NCBI GenBank assembly: GCA_046704745.1
Contig: JBJKRL010000139.1
Location: 1-64,000, forward strand
DNA from: CAWGGS01 sp046704745
Lineage (GTDB): Bacteria; Desulfobacterota; Desulfobulbia; Desulfobulbales; Desulfocapsaceae
Direction: 5' to 3'
DNA length: 64,000 nt
Shown here: in pieces, positions 25,302-33,985 of the stretch
Layout of the letters: every line of letters begins with the position of its first letter
Position numbering within the stretch: position 1 is the stretch's first letter
The notes under the pieces: model-generated
Told to the model about the DNA's origin: nothing
Seen by the model: only the letters and a program-made list of their open reading frames with translations
The model's database searches: none
Program-made: the position numbers and the translations under genes

Positions 25302-26360
25302 TTATATCTTCCCCCTCTCTTTTGCCATCTTCAGGTAGGCCTGATAGGTAAACCGGGGAGGAACATATCTGGCCTGTTCTTCTTTTGCAACCAGGCGGAT
25401 GGCCTCCGTTGGGCACTCGGGGATGCAGACTCCGCACCCAATACACCGCTCGGGGTTGACCGTGGCTGCCTGATCCATGGTAATTGCATCCATATGACAG
25501 CGCTCCAGGCAGGTACCGCAGGCGGCACATTTTTCCTCATCAACCGCGGCAAAATAATTGCTGTGCACCTCCCGGGCGGGCCTCTCCAGTTTTTTGAGGT
25601 TCTTGAGAATCTGGCAGCAGCAGCCGCAGCACATGCAGATATTGGCGGATTTCATGGCATTGCCGGTCTGGACGACAAGTCCTGCCTTTCGGCCGGTTTC
25701 AAGTATTTCCAGTGCCTCTTCGGTATCGATGGCCCGTCCCAGTTTGTTCTCCTCGTAGTAATAGGCGGCGGAGCCGAAAGAAAAGCAGACCTCAAGCGGG
25801 TACTTGCACGGTTCTCCCAAAACCTGGTGCTCTTTTCTGCAGATACAGGGCTGGACGGTAATCTTGGATTGGGCCTTTATAAGCTCTTCGGCATCTTCGT
25901 AGGAGGCGATTTCAATGTCCTGGGCAATGGATTTTGAAATCGGTACAACCCGCATATGCTTGGTTGGGGTCTCTCGCCAGACCTTCTTGCTGATATGGGG
26001 CAGATACTCATTCACATCCTTGACCAGTTCGGCATCAAGGTCATTGACGTGATACTCCCAGATCCCGACCACGAACATGGCCGCGGAGTACATGGGGCCT
26101 CCCTCTTTATAGCTCCTGAATATCAGACCTTTTTTTGCCATATTTTCCAGGGCGTTGGCAAGTTCTGCCGGATCGAGACCCGTTCGCTGTGAGATAGTGG
26201 CGCAAGCCTCGGGTTTCATCGTCAACCGCACGGCAAGATCGGCCTCCTCAGGGGTGAAGAGGCGGCGGAGGATTCGCAGCTCGATCCCGTTTTCTGTCTC
26301 CGGGAATCCGCCTGGAAGATTATCAAGGTGCTGAGCCAGTTTTTTGTATATATCATTCAT
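25302..26360 (-). CDS. 4Fe-4S ferredoxin-type protein
   Basis: A 352-residue protein. The N-terminal 110 residues look like a winged-helix region (IELRILRRLFTPEEADLAVRL). A central Cys cluster (PCICRK, ANICMCCGCCCQ) is followed by a 2[4Fe-4S] ferredoxin domain with CAACGTCLERCHMD and CIGCGVCIPECPTEA (about 275-320). Soluble and probably cytoplasmic, it may pass electrons for the neighbouring molybdopterin oxidoreductase. It lies upstream of hypA and hypB with a 38-bp gap, so the three may be cotranscribed. Proteins of this layout are common in anaerobes, but a biochemical role is not established. Confidence 0.85.
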   Translation of the reverse strand: MNDIYKKLAQHLDNLPGGFPETENGIELRILRRLFTPEEADLAVRLTMKPEACATISQRTGLDPAELANALENMAKKGLIFRSYKEGGPMYSAAMFVVGIWEYHVNDLDAELVKDVNEYLPHISKKVWRETPTKHMRVVPISKSIAQDIEIASYEDAEELIKAQSKITVQPCICRKEHQVLGEPCKYPLEVCFSFGSAAYYYEENKLGRAIDTEEALEILETGRKAGLVVQTGNAMKSANICMCCGCCCQILKNLKKLERPAREVHSNYFAAVDEEKCAACGTCLERCHMDAITMDQAATVNPERCIGCGVCIPECPTEAIRLVAKEEQARYVPPRFTYQAYLKMAKERGKI

Positions 26361-26404
26361 TTCGTTCTCCTTGTGAGCTTTGATAGTATCAAGACAACTG
26401 TTTT

Positions 26405-26461
26405 TTATACCACAAGGGCATAAGTTTCGTACGAGCAGGCTAGCTGCTCAACTCAGCTTTA
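26405..26461 (+). repeat. Double-hairpin 55-bp repeat, copy 2
   Basis: Near-identical to 28986-29042 and to the inverted copy at 8464-8520. The hairpins are CTTATACC-type (TTATACC-acaag-GGCATAA) and GAGCAG-gctag-CTGCTC. It lies between the Fe-S protein and molybdopterin-oxidoreductase genes; with copy 3 it directly brackets the latter gene. Confidence 0.85.
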
Positions 26462-26523
26462 AAGCGATTCAGACAATGCCCAAATCAGATCGTCCTTTAC
26501 GGTTCGATTCTCACGATTTCGCA

Positions 26524-28779
26524 TCAGCTCAGAGTCTTGGGCTCTGCAGATTCGATCCGGCAGGGAACAAACCTATGGATCGGTGTTCCCAGAAAATCGC
26601 GATTCGTATTTTTGGTCAGCCTGTTCACGTTGACGCCATACACGTTATCGTCATATACCAATCCGAATCCGTGGGGAATGAGGATGGTACCTGTCCGAAC
26701 CTGCCCTGTCGTCTCAAGCTCTCCTGTCTCGCTGCCCGCCTCCGTGCTTACTTTGACACGTTGACCGTCGATGAAACCGAGAGCGGCTGCATCATCAGGA
26801 TGCATGGCAATGGTACAGGCCCGCTTTCCTGCATTCCACTCCGGGTTTCGCATCAGGGTATTTGCATTGTACTGCATATGACGACCGGCGTTGAGAAGAA
26901 ACGGGTACTCCTTTGGCAGTGTAAGCAATTTTTTTTCGTTTTCCGCATTCAGGGCAACGGCTTCATCCTCTAGTTCTTCAATGAGCAGTTCGATCTTGCC
27001 GGAGATCGTCTTCATTACCCGCATGGGATTGGTTTCATCGGCGATCCCAACCCACAACCCTTGGGGCGTATCGAGGATGGCCTTGAATACCCTGTCCCCC
27101 TGATCAAGCCCCGGAGCGAATCCGGCTCTTGCCGCGTTTTCCCGAAAATCCTTGGGTGCGGTCATGAGCAAGCCCCAGAGAGCCGCCTTGTTGCCGCTGC
27201 CCCAGACTGCTCCCAGGGTCTTTTCAAGAATGAACACCATCTTGGCCCGAATCGCCGGTTCTCTGGCGCCCCATTCCATGAGTTCGGCGCCAAAGGCAAG
27301 GAGGCTTCCTTGCGCGGCCTTCATGACATCTTCAGGTATCTCGGGGACAACACCCAGTTTTTCCGCCAGACGGGTAAATATCCAGGATGATTCTTGACAA
27401 TTTCCTGCTGACTCGACGATGGGGCTGCGCATCTGAAAGTAGATCCGGGGGTAGGTCCAGGAAAAGAAGGTGCCGTCCCAGGACTCGTAGAAGGTTTTCG
27501 ACGGCAGGATATAGTGGGCAAATCGTGCTGTCTCATTTAAAACAATATCGGTTACAACCAGCAGATCAAGAGCTGCAAAGGCCTGCTCATAAGCGCTGGT
27601 GTCGGGATATGATCTAAGGGGGTTGCAGCCGTTGATCAAGATCGCCCGCAGCCGCTGAGGGTGGCCGCTTTGTATCTCCTCCGGGATCACCGCCGGGGGA
27701 TAGAAACCGCCGGCGGCAGGAAACATCCCGGTAGCTGGTGTGCGCCAGACCTTGGAGTTTCGTTCATCGACATGGCCGCAAAGCGGCATCATCATGCCGG
27801 GTACGATATTTCCGCCCCGAACGCCGATTACCCCGCAAACAGCCGCAAGAAGATTCATCAGATAGGAGGTAAGGGCGCTGTGGCGACCCATAAAGATGCC
27901 GAGATCGGGATGAAACGACCAGCGTCTGGTGGTTATGAGTCTGCAGAGATCCACGACCTGCTGTTTTTCGAGTCCGCACACTAGAAGTGCGCTGGATATA
28001 TCGACATTGTCAAACCACTCTTTGATCGAGGAGAACCCCTCTGTACTCTCATTGATATATTGCCTGTTTTCCCAGCCGTGTTCGAGGATGATTGCAATCA
28101 TGGCCTTGATTAAAAGGGCGTCGGTGCCTGGAGCGACGGGAAGATGGATGTTGGCGATCTCAGCGGTCTCGCTTTTCCTCGGGTCTATCACTACCAGCAG
28201 CTTTTCGGGATGTTTTGCAAAATCCCGCAACACGATGGGGGCTCGAGGCATTTGATGGCTCTGCATGCCGTTCCATCCCCAGGCTATGAGTATCTCGGTT
28301 TCCTGTTCGTCGGGTATGAGGATATTGTACTGTTTACCAAGCATTCGTCCGTTTACCCACCAGGAGCCGCTGAATTCCTGGGCCACAGAGGAATAGCGGT
28401 ATTGTGATCCCAGCGCCCGCATGAGCGCTGAACCAAAACTTGCCTCGAAATGCCCCCCCTGTCCACTGGCCCCCATATAAGCAAGACTGCGCGGCCCGTG
28501 GGCTGTGAGGATCGTCTGCAGCTTAGCTGCAATTTCATCCATGGCCTGTTCCCAGGAAATCGTCTCGAACCTCTCACCCGATCTTTTCAGAGGTTCGGTC
28601 AACCGGCCTTTTGGATACTGGTAACAGGTGATGTTCAACCCTTTTCGACAGGCATATCCCCGGCTTCGGGGATTTTCCCTATCGGGTCGTACCTGAGTCA
28701 TCCTGTTATTTTCAACCAGCACTTCGAGACCGCAGTTCTGAGCACAGAGGATACATCCGGTTTTTTTCCATTCACCCAT
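26524..28779 (-). CDS. Molybdopterin (Mo/W-bis-MGD) oxidoreductase
   Basis: A 751-residue DMSO-reductase-family enzyme. An N-terminal [4Fe-4S] site is formed by Cys9, Cys12, Cys16 and Cys44, followed by RKG. The Mo-pterin domain includes VVIDPRKSETA and PGTDALL, and a C-terminal molydopterin-dinucleotide-binding domain starts about residue 630. At the place where formate dehydrogenases have a Cys or Sec metal ligand, this protein reads SVAQEFSG (residues 131-138), with no Cys, Sec or obvious Ser ligand at the expected spot. No Tat signal is seen, so it is likely cytoplasmic. Substrate unknown. A tungstate/molybdate transporter lies nearby. Confidence 0.9.
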   Translation of the reverse strand: MGEWKKTGCILCAQNCGLEVLVENNRMTQVRPDRENPRSRGYACRKGLNITCYQYPKGRLTEPLKRSGERFETISWEQAMDEIAAKLQTILTAHGPRSLAYMGASGQGGHFEASFGSALMRALGSQYRYSSVAQEFSGSWWVNGRMLGKQYNILIPDEQETEILIAWGWNGMQSHQMPRAPIVLRDFAKHPEKLLVVIDPRKSETAEIANIHLPVAPGTDALLIKAMIAIILEHGWENRQYINESTEGFSSIKEWFDNVDISSALLVCGLEKQQVVDLCRLITTRRWSFHPDLGIFMGRHSALTSYLMNLLAAVCGVIGVRGGNIVPGMMMPLCGHVDERNSKVWRTPATGMFPAAGGFYPPAVIPEEIQSGHPQRLRAILINGCNPLRSYPDTSAYEQAFAALDLLVVTDIVLNETARFAHYILPSKTFYESWDGTFFSWTYPRIYFQMRSPIVESAGNCQESSWIFTRLAEKLGVVPEIPEDVMKAAQGSLLAFGAELMEWGAREPAIRAKMVFILEKTLGAVWGSGNKAALWGLLMTAPKDFRENAARAGFAPGLDQGDRVFKAILDTPQGLWVGIADETNPMRVMKTISGKIELLIEELEDEAVALNAENEKKLLTLPKEYPFLLNAGRHMQYNANTLMRNPEWNAGKRACTIAMHPDDAAALGFIDGQRVKVSTEAGSETGELETTGQVRTGTILIPHGFGLVYDDNVYGVNVNRLTKNTNRDFLGTPIHRFVPCRIESAEPKTLS

Positions 28780-28985
28780 TTGCCTTCTCCTTTTAGATTC
28801 CTTTGGCGAGTTGATGTATACTCAAAAATCAACACGCCGAAGGTGACTGGTGTTCAATCAGGCGGAAATGTTCGTGTACGTAAACGGAAAATACCCCTTG
28901 CGTTCCAAACTGAGAAGTGGCATAAAGGACAAAAAACGCGCAAAATCGGCCATGATAATTAAAGGCCCATCCGGCTCATACGTAC

Positions 28986-29042
28986 TTATACCACAAGGGC
29001 ATAAGTTTCGGACGAGCAGGCAAGCTGCTCTACTCAGCTTTA
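28986..29042 (+). repeat. Double-hairpin 55-bp repeat, copy 3
   Basis: The same element as at 26405-26461, same orientation. The two copies flank the molybdopterin-oxidoreductase gene as direct repeats about 2.6 kb apart. It lies in the divergent promoter region shared with the AraC-type regulator. Confidence 0.85.
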
Positions 29043-29161
29043 TCTATAACACGGGAGGCTAAGTTGATCGTTTACTGAGAGCTTTTCAAAAGTACGTTAA
29101 ATCCCGATGAGCCAGAATGAAGAATGGAAAATGATCGCTTGAGATTACAGGAGGGGAGCGT

Positions 29162-30142
29162 ATGAAAATAACATTTCTTGCTACGCAAAACTGTTTTGCC
29201 TCGGGCATCGTCGGCCTGATGGATGCCTTTACCATCGCCAATCTCTGGCATACGAATTTATCAGGGAAACAGGAGCAGCTTTTCACGACCGAGATCGTCT
29301 CCATGGATGGAAAGCCGGTTGTAAGCGGCGCCTCCATCCAGCTTATTGCCGGAGCATCCGTTGAGGAAGCCGGGGTTGTGGAGTATATCATTATACCGCC
29401 GTTTATTCCTCCCATTCCGGATCTGGACTCCGGTGGATTTAACAAGACCAAGGAGTGGATCAGGAAAAACCATCACTCTGGGGTTCCCATCGCTGCATTG
29501 TGCACCGGTGTTTTTCTCTTGGCCGAGACAGGCCTCTTAGATGGCAAAGAGGCAACGACTCACTGGCAGTTTGCCCGTAAATTCAACCGCCACTATCCCA
29601 AGGTTTGTTTGAGACCGGAACTGATCCAAACAGAAACACAAAGACTTACCTGCACCGGGGCTGCAACATCGTACTACAATTTTGCCTTAACCCTCATCGA
29701 AAAATATGGTTCCAACGAATTGGCGGACGTGTGTTCGAAGTCGCTTCTGGTCGATCCTGTCAGGACCAGCCAGGCACCATACTTTTTCGGTTATAATCTG
29801 AAAAGGCACACAGATGCACATATCTCCAAGGCCCAACGGTTTATAGAAAATAACGTTGCAAGCATTACATCCGTCGATGAAATCGCCGGTCATGTCCATT
29901 TGAGTTCCCGGCATTTCAAGCGGCGATTCAAACAGGCAACGGGCAGTTCGCCACTCTCCTATCTCCAGGATATGCGAATCGAATTGGCAAAGAAGAGGCT
30001 GGAGTCGACACAGGACAGTATCGATGACATAACTCTCCAGATAGGCTACGAAAACGCCAGCACCTTTCGCAGATTATTCAAGGACCGGACCAGTCTGAGT
30101 CCGAGGGAATACAGGGATAAATTCGCCCGAAAGAGTCGCTGA
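29162..30142 (+). CDS. GlxA/FtrA-type AraC family transcriptional regulator (DJ-1/PfpI + HTH)
   Basis: A 326-residue regulator. The N-terminal DJ-1/PfpI-like domain (about 1-190) has the expected IAALCTGVFLLAETGLLDG nucleophile-elbow region; the C-terminal AraC domain (about 225-325) has two helix-turn-helix units (VDEIAGHVHLSSRHFKRRFK and ITLQIGYENASTFRRLFK). ATG 29162 follows GGAGGGG. It is transcribed divergently from the molybdopterin-oxidoreductase gene and just ahead of the tungstate transporter genes, so these neighbours are likely targets, but that is inference. The ligand is unknown. Confidence 0.92.
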   Translation: MKITFLATQNCFASGIVGLMDAFTIANLWHTNLSGKQEQLFTTEIVSMDGKPVVSGASIQLIAGASVEEAGVVEYIIIPPFIPPIPDLDSGGFNKTKEWIRKNHHSGVPIAALCTGVFLLAETGLLDGKEATTHWQFARKFNRHYPKVCLRPELIQTETQRLTCTGAATSYYNFALTLIEKYGSNELADVCSKSLLVDPVRTSQAPYFFGYNLKRHTDAHISKAQRFIENNVASITSVDEIAGHVHLSSRHFKRRFKQATGSSPLSYLQDMRIELAKKRLESTQDSIDDITLQIGYENASTFRRLFKDRTSLSPREYRDKFARKSR

Positions 30143-30778
30143 TTCCGGCAGGTTAAATTCCTGGTTCATCCCACTCAAGCGTACTTTATACCAGGTCAAA
30201 AAGGGATGACCTTCGCCGGGTTGCCTGTTTCAGTTTTTCCAACGTATTCATAATCCTGATGAACCTATATTCTGAATGAAAAATTTCATTTTTCAGGGCC
30301 CCCTTGAAAGAAGTGAACGTTCTCGAGAAAAAAAGCGAGTTACTTTTGGTTATTTTTGGTTTGTTTAAAGTCTAGCTGGTATATTTTCATTTATTTTGCT
30401 TGGGATTGACGTATAAAAAAAAGTTTATGACCTTGTGATTTACTGGGTAGAGGATTCGGTCTATCTCCTGCCGCACAGGGGCTTGATCCCGGCTTTCCTA
30501 AGAGCATTGTTTCGAACAACAGGTAACATATGAATTTTTTAACAAATAAATTCAGGGAACAGCAAAATGTTGTTCGACACAATGTTCACTTGAGGTAGCC
30601 TGAGAAGTTTTGTGAAAGGAATTGAGCCAGCGGCATTGGAAATCGCACTGCATTCGTATACCTTATCTCCGCATTGACCGGCTATCAGTGATAGGTGAGG
30701 TTGCCTCTGCTCATGACAAATCCGGGGTAAGTCTTTTCATCAATTTATATCTTCCAAGCAAGAAAAAAGGAGATGTCC
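30143..30778. other. 636-bp gap before the oxyanion transporter
   Basis: No gene, clear promoter or known riboswitch is recognised. I looked for the molybdenum-cofactor RNA motif and for a ModE-type palindrome and did not find either. The segment GTTGTTCGACACAATGTTCAC near 30560 resembles sequence at 57790 and 41956, another trace of the dispersed repeats. Confidence 0.35.
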
Positions 30779-31750
30779 ATGAACATGAAGAATGTAAAAA
30801 GCTGGAGTATTGTTATGCTGGCAGTGCTTATCTCCCTGCCGCTCTTGGCCTGCCCTTCCTTTGCAGCCAATACGAACAAGGTGATTATCTTCAACGCCGG
30901 CTCCCTTGCCATCCCGCTCAAAGAGATGGCCCAGGCCTTCAACAAAAAGTACCCACAGGTCAAGATTGAAAGAGAGGCGGCTGGATCGCGGGCCTGCGCC
31001 AGGAAGATCGTCGATTTGCATCTACCCGCCGACATCATGGCCTCGGCCGATTACAAGGTGATCAACAACCTGTTGATCCCGTCCCATGCCGCTTTCAATA
31101 TCCAGTTTGCTACCAACGAGATGGCCATCATGTACCGGCCGGACTCGAAGTTTGCCAAGGAAATCAACGGCAAAAACTGGTACAAAATCCTTTTGCGCAA
31201 AGGAGTGGAGTACGGCCATTCCGATCCGAATGTCGACCCGGCAGGCTACAGGAGTCAACTGGTCTGGCAACTGGCGGAAAAGTATTACAAGGTGCCCGGT
31301 CTCTATCATAAGCTGGTAGCCCACTGTCCGATCCAGAACGTACGGCCCAAGGAAACCGATCTGATTCCCATGCTGCAGGCCGGTCAGATCGATTACCTCT
31401 TCATCTATAAATCCGTCTGCCAGCAGCATCATATGCCATATGTCAGCCTGCCGGCCCAAGTCAACCTCAGCTCCCAGAAATACGCCGACTTCTACAAGCA
31501 GGCCTCATTGAAGATTTCAGGTAAAAAACCCGGTACCTTCACGGTGGTCAAGGGCGGGCCCATGATCTATGGTCTGACGCTGGTCAAGAATGCCCCGAAT
31601 CCCGAATGGGGAGCCAAGTTCCTTGCCTTTGTTCTTGGTCCTGAAGGTCGTGCGATAATGGAGAAAAACGGACAAGGAACGATCAACCCGCCTGTGGTGA
31701 CCGGCGATTTGAGTCAGTTGCCGAAGGATTTGAAGTTCCTGGCAAAATGA
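30779..31750 (+). CDS. wtpA: Tungstate/molybdate-binding periplasmic protein WtpA
   Basis: A 323-residue periplasmic binding protein of the WtpA family, which captures tungstate or molybdate. A signal peptide covers about 1-27. The mature start VIIFNAGSLAIPLKEM and the AGSRACARKI...ADIMASADY stretch match the family pattern. ATG 30779 is preferred over ATG 30773, since the ribosome site AGGAG (30768-30772) directly abuts the latter. Its stop overlaps the permease start. The metal would feed pterin-cofactor enzymes such as the neighbouring oxidoreductase. Whether W or Mo is preferred cannot be decided from sequence. Confidence 0.88.
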   Translation: MNMKNVKSWSIVMLAVLISLPLLACPSFAANTNKVIIFNAGSLAIPLKEMAQAFNKKYPQVKIEREAAGSRACARKIVDLHLPADIMASADYKVINNLLIPSHAAFNIQFATNEMAIMYRPDSKFAKEINGKNWYKILLRKGVEYGHSDPNVDPAGYRSQLVWQLAEKYYKVPGLYHKLVAHCPIQNVRPKETDLIPMLQAGQIDYLFIYKSVCQQHHMPYVSLPAQVNLSSQKYADFYKQASLKISGKKPGTFTVVKGGPMIYGLTLVKNAPNPEWGAKFLAFVLGPEGRAIMEKNGQGTINPPVVTGDLSQLPKDLKFLAK

Positions 31751-32526
31751 AAAACTTCAGGATCATCATCTCCTGCCTGGGCGGGATCATGCTCCTGGCG
31801 ATCATGCTCCCGCTGGGCAAGATGATTGCCTCCGCCTTCCTGCATCCGGCCGCGTTGTATTCGACCCTGGCCCAACGGGAGGTGTACGCATCGATTCTTT
31901 TAAGCCTGCGTTGCGCCCTGTGGGCGACCGCAGGCTGTCTTGTTTTAGGGGTTCCTCTAGCCTATGCCTTGGCCCGCTGGGATTTTCCGGCCAAGTCCAT
32001 CATCCAGGGGATCATCGATCTGCCGCTGATGATCCCCCACACTGCCGCCGGCATCGCCCTGTTAATGGTCTACGGCCCAAGATTTTTCATGGGCAGGCTC
32101 TTTGCCAAGGTCGGGATCAGTGTTATGGGGACCGAGTTCGGCATCAGCCTGGCCATGGCCTTTGTCTCGCTGCCGTTTCTGATCAATGCCGCCCGGGACG
32201 GCTTTGCCGCCGTTGACCCGCGCCTGGAGCGGGTGGCACGCACTCTTGGCGCCTCGCCATGGCAGGCCTTTTTCAAGGTCAGTCTGCCCCTGGCCTGGCG
32301 TTCGATTCTGTCGGGCGCCATTTTGATGTGGGCAAGAGGGATCGCCGAATTCGGGGCGGTGGTCATCCTGACGTATCACCCAAGGACAGCACCTGTTCTA
32401 ATCTGGGATTGGTTCAACAGCTATGGACTCAAATACGCCTCACCGGTTGCCGTTCTTCTGATCCTCATCTGTCTTATCATCTTTACCACGCTTCGCTGGC
32501 TGGCGGCGAAGAACAGGGAGCTGTAG
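31747..32526 (+). CDS. Tungstate/molybdate ABC transporter permease
   Basis: A 259-residue inner-membrane permease of the ModB/WtpB type with about six hydrophobic helices and the EAA-loop motif ERVARTLGASPWQAFFKVSLPLA near residue 165. It overlaps the binding-protein gene by 4 bp (ATGA) and is followed after 2 bp by the ATPase gene. It is expected to form the channel of an oxyanion importer. Confidence 0.93.
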   Translation: MKNFRIIISCLGGIMLLAIMLPLGKMIASAFLHPAALYSTLAQREVYASILLSLRCALWATAGCLVLGVPLAYALARWDFPAKSIIQGIIDLPLMIPHTAAGIALLMVYGPRFFMGRLFAKVGISVMGTEFGISLAMAFVSLPFLINAARDGFAAVDPRLERVARTLGASPWQAFFKVSLPLAWRSILSGAILMWARGIAEFGAVVILTYHPRTAPVLIWDWFNSYGLKYASPVAVLLILICLIIFTTLRWLAAKNREL

Positions 32527-32528
32527 AG

Positions 32529-33623
32529 GTGCTGAGAGTCGAAGATATCTGCGTAAATTTAGGCGACTTCAGGCTTGATCGAGTCTCGCTCCATGTCAAA
32601 CCCGGCGAATATCTTGTTCTTCTGGGCTCAACGGGGAACGGCAAGACAGTGCTGCTCGAGACCATAGCCGGGCTCAATCGTCCCGTCTCCGGCCGCATAC
32701 TCATCAACGGTGAAGATGTGACCCGCCTGGCCCCGGAGAAGCGGCATCTGGGTGTGGTTTACCAGGATTACGCCCTTTTCCCGCACCTGTCGGTTTTTGA
32801 CAACATCGGCTTTGGTCTGCGCTTTAAAGGGGCAGCCAAAAAGCAAATCGGGGAAGCTGTCGAAGAGATGGCGGGATTTTTAGAAGTAGGACATCTCCTT
32901 AAACGCCGTCCGAGTCGTCTGTCGGGTGGGGAGCGCCAGCGGGTGGCACTGGCCCGTGCTCTGGTGATGAAGCCCCATGTACTGCTGCTTGACGAGCCGT
33001 TGAGCGCGCTTGACCGGGTCTCACGCTCTCGGATCCAGAAGGTACTCAAGAGAATTCATGCCGAACTCTCGGTGACCATTGTTCATATCACGCATAATCT
33101 CAAGGAGGCCTTTTCTCTGGCCGATCGCCTGGGGGTGATGAAGAACGGACGTCTTCTGCAGGAAGGGCTTCCCGAGACAGTGCTTAAAAGCCCCCGGGAC
33201 CGCAGTGTGGCCGAGTTGCTGGGGATTGAAAACATGATTGCGGCCTCGGCTGCGGGGAGCATGCTTACAACCACATTTGGAGAAATCGCCATGGACCGGC
33301 TTATAGATAGTGAGGCTCGGCCCACCGGTAATATTTTCTTGAGTGTACCCGCCTGGTGTATAGAACTCTTTCCCCAAAGGCCTGAGGAGGAGTATATCTG
33401 GCAGGGGAGAATGGCGATCTCCGATAGTCGTTACCTGGCCAGGGCCGTGTCCCTGGAGCTGGATCCTGGCAGCGGACCGCATTTAAGGGCCTCCCTTTCT
33501 ATGCGTGAGGCTGAAGCCGCCGGAGTTGCATTGACAGCCGGCTCTCCGATTCCGGTTGGCATTCGAAGCCGGGGGGTAAACTGGGTCCCGGACGAGGGTC
33601 CGGCCGGATCAACTCGCACCTAA
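32529..33623 (+). CDS. Tungstate/molybdate ABC transporter ATP-binding protein (ModC/WtpC-like)
   Basis: A 364-residue ATPase with Walker A GSTGNGKT near residue 35, signature LSGGERQRVALA and Walker B LLLLDEPLSALD. The C-terminal 120 residues form a TOBE-like regulatory domain. I place the start at GTG 32529, preceded by GGGAG and 2 bp past the permease stop; the longer reading frame upstream is only the shadow inside the permease gene. With the two preceding genes it makes a complete oxyanion importer. Confidence 0.9.
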   Translation: MLRVEDICVNLGDFRLDRVSLHVKPGEYLVLLGSTGNGKTVLLETIAGLNRPVSGRILINGEDVTRLAPEKRHLGVVYQDYALFPHLSVFDNIGFGLRFKGAAKKQIGEAVEEMAGFLEVGHLLKRRPSRLSGGERQRVALARALVMKPHVLLLDEPLSALDRVSRSRIQKVLKRIHAELSVTIVHITHNLKEAFSLADRLGVMKNGRLLQEGLPETVLKSPRDRSVAELLGIENMIAASAAGSMLTTTFGEIAMDRLIDSEARPTGNIFLSVPAWCIELFPQRPEEEYIWQGRMAISDSRYLARAVSLELDPGSGPHLRASLSMREAEAAGVALTAGSPIPVGIRSRGVNWVPDEGPAGSTRT

Positions 33624-33624
33624 A

Positions 33625-33667
33625 GGGTACTCGAAGTCAAAGTTCATACCCGAAGGGTGCTTATCTC
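33625..33667 (-). repeat. GATAAGCACCCTTCGGG-family repeat, copy 1
   Basis: Read on the minus strand this segment matches 41775-41809 (GATAAGCACCCTTCGGG, then ACTTCGA). It directly follows the ATPase gene, and the second copy is part of a larger mosaic element. Confidence 0.6.
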
Positions 33668-33734
33668 TTTCAGTGGCCTTTGATGAACACCGTGCAGCCT
33701 CGAAATGAGACATAATGGTGTCTTTTCCTCAAAT

Positions 33735-33950
33735 GAAGAGGTATTTAAGGCAGCTTTTTATATCTTCCCCATGAGTAGTATCGAATAGACTAACGGCAAA
33801 ACAATAAGCCAAGTGATACTGGATACCTTAAACGAATACCAGTGTAATACCCTTGTGGTCGGCAAAAGGGGCATCAGCAGGAACGAAGAATTTCTCTTTG
33901 GTTCCATCTCCAATACCATTGCCAGAAAAACAGAAGGATTCACCACCTGA
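33735..33950 (+). pseudogene. Universal stress protein remnant
   Basis: A plus-strand frame reads ILDTLNEYQCNTLVVGKRG then SRNEEFLFGSISNTIARKTEG before TGA at 33948-33950. This is the C-terminal ATP-loop region of UspA-like proteins (VVGRRGxSxxxxFLFGSVS). An in-frame TAG just after 33771-33785 interrupts the frame and the first half of the protein is missing. It lies between an oxyanion transporter operon and the PilZ gene and shows no ribosome site. Confidence 0.65.
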
Positions 33951-33967
33951 ATTATTTCGTAGTTCCC

Positions 33968-33985
33968 AACCCGGATTTTTCATCA
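33968..33985. repeat. CCCGGATTT-family repeat at the PilZ gene end
   Basis: AACCCGGATTTTTCATCA overlaps the stop codon of the PilZ gene by a few bases; one mismatch from the form at 41716 and 57605. Confidence 0.5.

Noticed and set aside
30637..30652. A second -24/-12-like site (TGG-N-GC spacing of 10) upstream of the wtpA gene.
   Set aside because: The CAC part of the consensus is absent and there are no nearby enhancer dyads.
30143..30778. A molybdenum-cofactor riboswitch upstream of the tungstate/molybdate transporter.
   Set aside because: The conserved blocks of that motif could not be found; only scattered short hairpins are present.
32259..32528. A long N-terminal extension of the oxyanion-transporter ATPase.
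   Set aside because: It lies wholly inside the permease gene in another frame; the GTG at 32529 with GGGAG fits normal gene spacing.
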